From the NCBI GenBank assembly GCA_026982145.1, contig JALSHQ010000019.1, forward strand, positions 1 to 6,638: a stretch of 6,638 nt of DNA. Direction: 5' to 3'. The notes under the pieces were generated by a model. The model saw only the letters and a program-made list of their open reading frames with translations. It had not been told where the DNA came from and made no database searches. Origin of the DNA: Gammaproteobacteria bacterium. GTDB lineage: Bacteria > Pseudomonadota > Gammaproteobacteria > SZUA-140. The first letter of the stretch is position 1. Each line of letters starts with the position of its first letter. This document shows, one piece after another, positions 1 through 5,631 of the stretch. The position numbers and the translations under genes were made by a program.

Positions 1-94
1 ACACCAACCTAGTATGAAAATGGTAGGGTTCTGTGAGATGTCAACTCTTTATTGTTCTCCCCCGTCATTTTATCGTCATTTACACTGGAATCTC

Positions 95-103
95 TGCTAT
101 AAG
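95..103 (+). promoter_or_regulatory. Candidate extended -10 promoter for the DUF938 methyltransferase gene
   Basis: Bases 95-103 read TGCTATAAG: a TGn extension followed by TATAAG, which matches five of six bases of the sigma-70 -10 consensus. No good -35 lies 16-18 bp upstream. TTTACA at 79-84 is a good hexamer but only 13 bp away. An extended -10 promoter can work with a poor -35. The predicted transcription start is about base 110, next to the ATG at 111. This is inferred from motif matching only. Confidence 0.35.
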
Positions 104-110
104 TAATTAC

Positions 111-710
111 ATGGATAGACCTCTTTTATATGCGGATGCGTGCGATAGAAACAGTGCGCCGATACTCGAAGTGATACAACCTTTGTTGAAGGATTGCCGC
201 ACTGTGCTTGAAATTGGCAGTGGTACAGGTCAACACGCCATCTATTTTGCGACACAGATGCCGCATCTTGTGTGGCACACCAGTGATAGAGCGGCTAACC
301 ATGCTGATATTAATGGTTGGCTGGCTAAGGCTGGGCTGGCGAATACGCGCGCACCGCTGTCACTGGATGTTGCGACGTCAGCTTGGCCTTCGTTAGCCGT
401 TGACGCTGTTTTTTCTGCCAATACAGCGCATATTATGAGTTGGGAGGCGGTGACGATGCTCTTTTCAGGGGTGGGTCGTTTGCTTTCGCCAAATGGTTTA
501 TTCCTGCTTTACGGCCCGTTTAACTATGACAACCGTTACTCCAGTGAAAGTAACCGCTATTTTGACCAGCGCTTGAAACAGCGAGACTCGCAGAGCGGCA
601 TTCGTGACTTTGAGGCGTTAGATGCTTTGGCGCGGCAGGCCGGTATGGTGCTGCAACAGGATGATCAAATGCCCGCAAACAACCACCTGCTCTGTTGGCG
701 GAAGTGTTGA
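111..710 (+). CDS. DUF938 family SAM-dependent methyltransferase, function unknown
   Basis: A 199-residue class I (Rossmann-fold) methyltransferase of the DUF938 family, probably cytoplasmic; no substrate is established to my knowledge. Motif I, VLEIGSGTGQHA, lies at residues 32-43 and should bind S-adenosylmethionine. Family signatures follow: SANTAHIMSW (102-111), YGPFNYDNRYSSESNRYFD (134-152), GIRDFEAL (163-170) and the terminal MPANNHLLCW (187-196). The protein appears complete. The frame is open back to base 33, but I chose the ATG at 111 because MDRPLLYADACDRN matches the usual start of the family and the 26 extra residues upstream look unrelated. No clear Shine-Dalgarno precedes it; instead a -10-like TATAAG ends 8 bases before the ATG. 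The gene converges on yaeQ, with 10 bp between the stop codons. It is probably monocistronic. Family assignment is strong; the biochemical role is open. Confidence 0.9.
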   Translation: MDRPLLYADACDRNSAPILEVIQPLLKDCRTVLEIGSGTGQHAIYFATQMPHLVWHTSDRAANHADINGWLAKAGLANTRAPLSLDVATSAWPSLAVDAVFSANTAHIMSWEAVTMLFSGVGRLLSPNGLFLLYGPFNYDNRYSSESNRYFDQRLKQRDSQSGIRDFEALDALARQAGMVLQQDDQMPANNHLLCWRKC

Positions 711-713
711 TCA

Positions 714-731
714 CTTTTGTCTATTCAAAAG
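714..731. terminator. Weak inverted repeat between two convergent genes, possible bidirectional terminator
   Basis: CTTTTG (714-719) and CAAAAG (726-731) form a perfect 6-bp stem around a 6-base loop. It sits just after the methyltransferase stop and overlaps the last codons of yaeQ. The position is right for a shared terminator, but the stem is A/T-rich and no T-tract follows on either strand, so it would be a weak intrinsic terminator at best. Confidence 0.25.
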
Positions 732-1257
732 GCTGGGTGGCGACTTCAAGGGTGGTGGTGCCATCTGTTAGCCAAATTGCACCGTCTTGAATGGTGCAGT
801 TGAGCTGAATCTGTCGTGAGATGATCTGCTCAATGGGGGCATCATTACTGATGATCAACTGGTAAGCAGTGAAATGGTGGCTCTCTTTTGTGCGCGTTGA
901 AAGCTGTTGCCACCAAATTTCACCGTTTCTTTGCTGGTAGCTATATACCACGACTTGCTTAGCTTTACCGCATGCTCTACGTAGCCGCTTTTCATCTGGC
1001 TGGCCTAGCTCGATCCACTGCTCTATTTCGCCACTGGCAGAGTGCCGCCATAGGTCGGGTTCATCAATACTACTAATCCCTTTTGTAAACTGCAGTTCAG
1101 GATGAGCGTTTAGTGCAAAAGCGATGATTCTGTAGAGCATGCGCGCGCTGTTTTCTGAGGGGTGACGTGCAATGGTCAGTGGGTGCAGTTGATAGTAGTG
1201 CAGGTCGATATTGTCAACCTGCAGATCAAGCTTAAAGATGGTTGCCTTGAGTGCCAT
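721..1257 (-). CDS. yaeQ: YaeQ family protein (PD-(D/E)XK nuclease-like fold)
   Basis: A 178-residue protein of the YaeQ family, close in length to E. coli YaeQ. The N-terminus MALKATIFKLDL, the segments ARHPSEN (30-36) and LQFTKGISSIDEPDLW (55-70), and WIELGQPDEKRLRRAC (81-96) are family hallmarks, as are EIWWQQ (113-118) and the C-terminal IQDGAIWLTD (156-165). Family structures show a variant PD-(D/E)XK nuclease fold; the acidic residues in DEPD and IELG and the basic residues after PDE are where active-site residues would be expected. Nuclease activity has not, to my knowledge, been shown. An early report linked E. coli YaeQ to suppression of RfaH loss, and this was later disputed. The start is fixed by the conserved MALKATI. 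The Shine-Dalgarno is weak (CTGGA, 5 bases upstream). The gene follows rapA after 60 bp on the same strand and is probably co-transcribed with it. Identity is secure; function is uncertain. Confidence 0.93.
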   Translation of the reverse strand: MALKATIFKLDLQVDNIDLHYYQLHPLTIARHPSENSARMLYRIIAFALNAHPELQFTKGISSIDEPDLWRHSASGEIEQWIELGQPDEKRLRRACGKAKQVVVYSYQQRNGEIWWQQLSTRTKESHHFTAYQLIISNDAPIEQIISRQIQLNCTIQDGAIWLTDGTTTLEVATQPFE

Positions 1258-1317
1258 TGTGTCCAGTAAAAATGTTCGGGTGGGGGGTAATCGCTGTGCT
1301 GGTTTGGTAATCCTGCT

Positions 1318-4290
1318 TCAGGTGCTGATAATAACGCGTACGCCATCGAGCCGTAGGCGCGCATCTTTTAGCGCTTCTGTTAATGCGGCGAGCTGCGCTT
1401 CAAAAAATTGAATCTCATCATTACGGACATTCGGATTCACTTTCTGCAGCGCTCTGAGGCGGTTGATCTCTCGAGTAAGCATCGTCTGTGATCGATTCTG
1501 TGCTTCCGTTAAAAAGGCCGGGACAAGTTTTTCTGCCTGCTGCTCCGCTAAGGGCACCATCTCACGGAATTTCTTACCGAAAGCACGGATGATTTTGTGG
1601 GTTGTTTCGCGATTCACTCGGGTGCGAATTTCTTGCAGCACTTCACTGGAGAGGTCGCTGCTGTAGTCGCGCCCTTGTGGGTCAATCATCACCCGAATTA
1701 AGGTGGGGGGAAGGTAACGACTTGACTGTAACGCACTGTTGCCACTGCTCTCTAGCACAAAGAGGCATTCGAGCAGTAAGGTGCCTGCGGGCACCGCTGG
1801 GTGTTTGATCGCCGCAATGGCCGTGTTGCCCTGTTCGTTGTTAAGCACCATCTCCAGCGCCCCGGTGGTAAGGGGGTGCTCCCAAGTGATGTAGTGAACA
1901 TCTTCATTAGTGAGTGCGGTATCGCGCTCATAGGTGATGGTCATTCCTTCACTGTGGAGCCCCGGGAAACTGCTGTTTTGCATCTGGTCACCGGGGCGAA
2001 TGATCTGGCAGGCATCACTGTGATGTTCGCTTTCGATGCCATAACAATCAAACACACGGGTGAGATAGTCGGCCAGTAGTGCACTGTTCTCATTTTGGCT
2101 CGCGGCAGTCTTGAGCTGATTTGCGATCAGTGGCCGACATGAGTTGTATTCCAGTAGCTGATCGCGCCCGTGTTGCAGTGCATCGTTGAGTTCTGCATGA
2201 ACCTTCTGTGTGGTGATTATGAGAGCGGCCAAGTCGTCGTCGATTTCGTTGTTTGCATCGACTTGATAGAGCGTTTCGATTAACGTTGGCATCAATTTGG
2301 TGAAGACGTTATGACCCGCCGGGCAGGTCTGCTCAAAGGCGCTCAGCCCTTCGTGATACCAGCGGTACATCACCTCCTGTGCGGTTTTCTCCATGTAGGG
2401 TACGTGGATCTCGATGGTGTGTTGCTGGCCGATGCGGTCAAGCCGCCCGATACGCTGTTCCAATAGATCGGGGTTGAGCGGTAGATCAAACAGCACCAAG
2501 TGGTGGGCAAATTGAAAGTTACGCCCTTCACTGCCGATCTCGGAGCAGATTAAAACAGGGCTGCCGTATTCGGGGTCTGAAAAGTAGGCGGCGGCGCGGT
2601 CGCGTTCAACAATCGAAAGGTGCTCATGAAATAGTGCGGGGTAGACGCCATCTCTTTTGCGGAGCGCGTCCGCGATATCCATTGCGCTGCCCGCATCAGC
2701 GGTAATCACCAAAACCTTAGCGGGTTTTAACGCTTTGAGTCTATTGCTGAGCCATTCAATACGCGGGTCAATCGTTGTCCATCCGGCACCGACGGCGGTC
2801 TCTTGAAAGGCAAGTTCTGGGCAGAGCAGTTGGCGAGTTTCGACGCTTTGATCAAGCATCAACTGCAATAGGCTGTCACGGTAAGCGTCGGGTTGGGGCA
2901 GCGGGTAGCCTGTCACCTTTCGTTCAGGGAAACCTTTGGTGGCGGCACGAGTGTTACGGAATAGAACGCGCCCAGTGCCGTGGCGGTCAAGTAGGTGCCC
3001 GGTGAGCTCATCTCTAACCGCATCTTCATCTTCCAGATTGCCACTGCTGAGCTGATTCAGTTTTTCCAGTAGTGGCGAGTTCTCTTCTTCAGTGAGCATG
3101 GTGGTGAGTGTTGCGCGCGTCTGCTCCCCGAGTGGTTGCTGGCTAAGCAGTTCGGTGACTGCATCGGCGATGGGTGCGTAATGTTGCTCTTCGTCGATGA
3201 AGCGATCGAGGCACGGAAAGCGGCTAGGGTCAAGCAGGCGCAGGCGTGCAAAGTGGCTCGCTTTACCAAGCTGTTCTGGTGTTGCGGTCAGCAGCAACAC
3301 CCCTTTGGTGACAGCCGCCAATTGTTCGATACAGCGATACTCGGTGCTGGACTGCTGCGGGCTCCATTCGAGGTGGTGTGCTTCATCAACCACCAGCAGA
3401 TCCCACTCAGCGGCCAGCGCTTCCTGAAAGTGGTCGGGTTGCCCCGCGAGGAACTCAAGGCTGCAAAGCGCTAACTGTTCGCTACTAAATGGATTGGTGT
3501 CGCCCTGTTTATCGGTGGTGGCCATTGGGTCTTGGATTTCAGCATCAAGATGTGCCTCATCTTCAGAGTGATAGCCGGCTATCGCCTGACAGCGTGCTTC
3601 ATCAAAAATGCTGAAATGGAGGTTGAAGCGGCGCAGCATTTCGACCAGCCATTGGTGAATCAGACTTTCTGGCACGATAATCAAAACACGGTGGGCACGT
3701 TCGGTGAGGAGCTGCTGGTGAATGATCATGCCTGCTTCGATGGTTTTGCCCAGCCCGACTTCATCCGCGAGCAGCACGCGGGGGGCGTAGCGGTTAGCCA
3801 CTTCGTTGGCGATATAAAGCTGGTGAGGAATCAGGCTGGTGCGTACCCCCGTCAGCCCCAACAGCTCACTGCGCGCTTGGCGATTGGCGTGAACATGGCT
3901 CTGTTGGCGCAACTCAAACCACTTGTTTTTATCGATCTGCCCGCTAAAGAGACGTTCAGTGGGACGGTTGAGCTTAATAAAATTATCCAGCTGGCCTTCG
4001 GGCAGCTCACGTGGGTTGCCATCTTCGTCGTGGCCACGGTAGAAGATCAGCCCCGCTTGCTCTTCAACGTGTGCAATTTTTAGTATCCACCCCTCATGAG
4101 CCTTTACTTTATCACCCAGTGAGAAGACAACCCGGGTGAGCGGCGCGGTCTGTTTGGCATAGGTGCGCGTTTCACCCGTGGCCATGAAGAGGATGGTGAC
4201 GGTGCGATGTTCGGAGCTGAGGACGGTGCCGAGCCCCATCTGTATTTCTGCATTACTAATCCAGCGCTGGCCGGGGAGAAAATCTTGCAC
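1318..4290 (-). CDS. rapA: RapA (HepA), RNA polymerase-associated SWI2/SNF2 ATPase
   Basis: RapA binds core RNA polymerase and uses ATP hydrolysis to recycle enzyme stalled in post-termination complexes. Numbering from the chosen start: an N-terminal Tudor-like region (about 1-105, beginning VQDFLPGQRWISN); SNF2 ATPase lobe 1 with Walker A DEVGLGKT (Lys about 182, matching E. coli Lys183), IIVPESLIHQW, DEAH at about 302-305 and LLTATPEQL; lobe 2 with GSEGRNFQFA (about 587-596) and QRIGRLDRIGQ (about 613-623); then the RapA C-terminal domain to residue 990. E. coli RapA is 968 residues. An insertion of roughly 23 residues lies between Walker A and DEAH. The open frame reaches a GTG at 4326, but the GTG at 4290 gives the family N-terminus and has AAGGG at 4302-4306, 11 bases upstream. 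All catalytic motifs look intact. It diverges from the NfeD-like gene and is followed by yaeQ. Identity is certain; the start is likely. Confidence 0.97.
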   Translation of the reverse strand: MQDFLPGQRWISNAEIQMGLGTVLSSEHRTVTILFMATGETRTYAKQTAPLTRVVFSLGDKVKAHEGWILKIAHVEEQAGLIFYRGHDEDGNPRELPEGQLDNFIKLNRPTERLFSGQIDKNKWFELRQQSHVHANRQARSELLGLTGVRTSLIPHQLYIANEVANRYAPRVLLADEVGLGKTIEAGMIIHQQLLTERAHRVLIIVPESLIHQWLVEMLRRFNLHFSIFDEARCQAIAGYHSEDEAHLDAEIQDPMATTDKQGDTNPFSSEQLALCSLEFLAGQPDHFQEALAAEWDLLVVDEAHHLEWSPQQSSTEYRCIEQLAAVTKGVLLLTATPEQLGKASHFARLRLLDPSRFPCLDRFIDEEQHYAPIADAVTELLSQQPLGEQTRATLTTMLTEEENSPLLEKLNQLSSGNLEDEDAVRDELTGHLLDRHGTGRVLFRNTRAATKGFPERKVTGYPLPQPDAYRDSLLQLMLDQSVETRQLLCPELAFQETAVGAGWTTIDPRIEWLSNRLKALKPAKVLVITADAGSAMDIADALRKRDGVYPALFHEHLSIVERDRAAAYFSDPEYGSPVLICSEIGSEGRNFQFAHHLVLFDLPLNPDLLEQRIGRLDRIGQQHTIEIHVPYMEKTAQEVMYRWYHEGLSAFEQTCPAGHNVFTKLMPTLIETLYQVDANNEIDDDLAALIITTQKVHAELNDALQHGRDQLLEYNSCRPLIANQLKTAASQNENSALLADYLTRVFDCYGIESEHHSDACQIIRPGDQMQNSSFPGLHSEGMTITYERDTALTNEDVHYITWEHPLTTGALEMVLNNEQGNTAIAAIKHPAVPAGTLLLECLFVLESSGNSALQSSRYLPPTLIRVMIDPQGRDYSSDLSSEVLQEIRTRVNRETTHKIIRAFGKKFREMVPLAEQQAEKLVPAFLTEAQNRSQTMLTREINRLRALQKVNPNVRNDEIQFFEAQLAALTEALKDARLRLDGVRVIIST

Positions 4291-4301
4291 GTGGCTAAAT
4301 A

Positions 4302-4306
4302 CCCTT
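4302..4306 (-). promoter_or_regulatory. Ribosome binding site that favours the GTG start of rapA at 4290
   Basis: On the minus strand AAGGG lies 11 bases before the GTG at 4290. The spacing is slightly long. The upstream alternative, GTG at 4326, is preceded only by a GGCGGGCGG run with no spacing. Together with the family-like N-terminus this supports 4290. Confidence 0.45.
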
Positions 4307-4350
4307 AAAACTGGCTGGGGAATCACCCGCCCGCCGGAAAATAGAGCCGT

Positions 4351-4356
4351 ATTTTA
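4351..4356 (-). promoter_or_regulatory. Candidate -10 element for rapA
   Basis: The minus strand reads TAAAAT here, five of six matches to TATAAT. It would start transcription near 4344, about 55 bases before the GTG at 4290. No recognisable -35 is found 15-18 bp upstream, so this is a weak call from motif and position only. Confidence 0.22.
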
Positions 4357-4417
4357 GAGGAATCGACGAAAAAAATCCCTGTTATCTTCGGTTTTAGTGC
4401 CTCGAATGGACACAATG

Positions 4418-4435
4418 TTGATTATTGATAGTCAA
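4418..4435. repeat. Imperfect 18-bp palindrome in the divergent intergenic region
   Basis: TTGATTAT (4418-4425) and ATAGTCAA (4428-4435) are inverted copies matching at 7 of 8 positions around a 2-base centre. A second reading is TTGA-N3-TCAA at 4425-4435, and TTGATTA TTGATAG is also a 7-bp near-repeat. The TTGA/TCAA ends recall FNR/CRP-family half sites, but the spacing (10 or 3 bases between TTGA and TCAA) does not fit the FNR box, which has 6. It could be an operator for either divergent gene. Confidence 0.35.
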
Positions 4436-4451
4436 GCGAACGCTGCCTAGA

Positions 4452-4480
4452 TAGACTGTGCGCTTCATTTTAAATGTTAT
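4452..4480 (+). promoter_or_regulatory. Candidate sigma-70 promoter for the NfeD-like gene
   Basis: TAGACT (4452-4457) and TGTTAT (4475-4480) each match four of six consensus bases and are 17 bp apart, giving a leader of about 24 bases. An alternative is TTGATA (4425-4430, five of six) with TAGATA (4448-4453, three of six), also 17 bp apart and overlapping the palindrome. Both are weak. Confidence 0.25.
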
Positions 4481-4510
4481 TGTGTACTAAGGGCTTATCA
4501 CGAGGGGATC

Positions 4511-4999
4511 ATGACGGGATTTATGCTGGAGCAGTGGCACTGGTGGACTATCACATTATTGGCGTGTAGCTTTGCGTTTTACTTCTTAAATAGTAAACCG
4601 GTGTGGGTGGCGGTTGCCTCGACACTTGTTGGGGGCATCCTCTGGTTTGAGCCCCATTTTCCGGTGATGTATCAGCTGGGCCTCTTTTTTGCGGTTGCAG
4701 CTGTGGGCACCGTCATCACAACACTGTTGATGGATGCTTTTAAGGGAGATAAGGAAGAGGTCAAGGATGAGGATGAAGCGCCGAAAATGGTGCTGCGCGC
4801 TGATCGTTTAATCGGCTATGTGATCACCCTTGAAGCGCCCATCGTCAATGGCAATGGCCAATTTGAAATTCAGGGCACCACGCTGCGGATACGTGGTGCT
4901 GATAGTGCTGTGGGCGAAAAAGTCAAGGTGGTCGGTGTTGATGGGATTGATCGTGAGTTGCTGTTGGTTGAGCCGTTGGAAGGGACTGATGAATATTGA
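4511..4999 (+). CDS. NfeD-like (YbbK-type) small membrane protein
   Basis: A 162-residue protein with three probable transmembrane segments in its first half (about 12-27, 31-46 and 54-75). A highly charged linker follows (DAFKGDKEEVKDEDEAPK, 75-92), then a soluble C-terminal region (about 97-155) resembling the OB-fold domain of NfeD proteins. The segment LIGYVITLEAPIVNGNGQF (100-118) corresponds to the E. coli YbbK stretch around VLESPLVNGRGH, and VGEKVKVVGVDGIDRELLLVEP to its final strands. Family members sit in the inner membrane with the OB domain in the cytosol and usually pair with SPFH/stomatin proteins such as QmcA. No SPFH gene lies in this window: the neighbours are divergent rapA and convergent mobA. 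The ATG at 4511 is preceded by GAGG (4502-4505) at 5-base spacing; an ATG at 4523 is a weaker alternative. The family call rests on domain pattern rather than strong identity. Confidence 0.75.
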   Translation: MTGFMLEQWHWWTITLLACSFAFYFLNSKPVWVAVASTLVGGILWFEPHFPVMYQLGLFFAVAAVGTVITTLLMDAFKGDKEEVKDEDEAPKMVLRADRLIGYVITLEAPIVNGNGQFEIQGTTLRIRGADSAVGEKVKVVGVDGIDRELLLVEPLEGTDEY

Positions 5000-5033
5000 G
5001 GCTGCTCACGCATCAAGCCTTTAGCAAGAGCGA

Positions 5034-5618
5034 CTACTCGCTTGGGCACTGTGTCAGTGCTGCTGCAGTATTAATGTTAGTGAATGCTTCGGCTTGATCA
5101 GCAAAACTGACTGTGACTGTCGCCTGCTGCTTAAGCCACAAGGCGGCCCTGCGATTCCCTGATGCGAGGTACGCTTGCAGTGATGTGAGTAAGCTGCGGT
5201 GGATGATTGAAACGAGGGGCTGCAGCCGCTCCCCGTCATGCGCGGTATAGCAGCGTGCAGCTGTTTGGTGGGCGGCCTCGCAAATGTGCGGCACGAGATG
5301 TTCTGGCAGATACGGGGTATCGCACGGCACCGTTAACAGCCAATTGCTTGGGCACTGTTGCAATGCACAGAGGACGCCGGCCAGTGGCCCGCTATGACGG
5401 GTTTGATCGTTAAGCACCGGGTGGCCGTAGGCTTGGTAGCGTTCTAGGTTGCGGTTGGCGCTGAGCATCAGTGTCGTGACTTGCGGCGCAATGCGTGCAA
5501 TCACGTGTTCGATTAAAGGTCGCCCGTTGAGTTTAACTAACCCTTTGTCGACCCCGCCCATACGGCTTCCTTTCCCGCCGGCAAGAATCACTGCGGAGAC
5601 CTGATCTGGGTCTATCAT
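5034..5618 (-). CDS. mobA: Molybdenum cofactor guanylyltransferase MobA
   Basis: MobA transfers GMP from GTP to Mo-molybdopterin in the cytoplasm, making the molybdopterin guanine dinucleotide form used by DMSO-reductase-family enzymes. At 194 residues it equals E. coli MobA in length. The nucleotide-binding signature ILAGGKGSRMGGVDKGLVKL is at 11-30, the conserved GPLAG at 77-81, the Mg-binding VPCDTPYL at 97-104 (Asp100), the RLQPLV segment at 131-136, and the family ending FTNINT at 179-184. The ATG at 5618 is the natural start, since an in-frame TGA lies two codons upstream (5622-5624). No convincing Shine-Dalgarno precedes it, and the moeA stop is only 13 bp upstream, so translation may depend on coupling to moeA. 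It is the downstream member of a moeA-mobA unit and converges on the NfeD-like gene with 34 bp between stops. All key residues appear intact. Confidence 0.96.
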   Translation of the reverse strand: MIDPDQVSAVILAGGKGSRMGGVDKGLVKLNGRPLIEHVIARIAPQVTTLMLSANRNLERYQAYGHPVLNDQTRHSGPLAGVLCALQQCPSNWLLTVPCDTPYLPEHLVPHICEAAHQTAARCYTAHDGERLQPLVSIIHRSLLTSLQAYLASGNRRAALWLKQQATVTVSFADQAEAFTNINTAAALTQCPSE

Positions 5619-5631
5619 TTTTCAATGATGT

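Noticed and set aside
33..110. A longer methyltransferase starting at the ATG at 33
   Set aside because: The 26 extra residues are hydrophobic and unlike the family, and they overlap the best promoter-like element.
1258..1317. Separate promoter or terminator between rapA and yaeQ
   Set aside because: I see no -10/-35 pair and no hairpin with a T-tract in these 60 bases; only a 7-bp GATTACC direct repeat on the minus strand, which may be chance.
3532..4083. A 183-codon open frame on the + strand
   Set aside because: It lies entirely antisense to the highly conserved RapA ATPase region, has no recognisable domain, and looks like a shadow of rapA codon bias.
4291..4326. A longer RapA starting at the GTG at 4326
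   Set aside because: The 12 extra residues do not resemble RapA N-termini, and the GTG at 4290 puts the Walker A lysine at about 182, next to the E. coli position 183.
4418..4435. FNR or IHF binding site
   Set aside because: TTGA and TCAA are 10 or 3 bases apart, not 6 as in FNR sites, and near matches to the IHF consensus fail at the TTR end or are off by one base in spacing.
5029..5042. Hairpin AGCGA-CTAC-TCGCT between the NfeD-like gene and mobA as a terminator
   Set aside because: The stem is only 5 bp (6 with a G-T pair), no T-tract follows on either strand, and it lies across the mobA stop codon.
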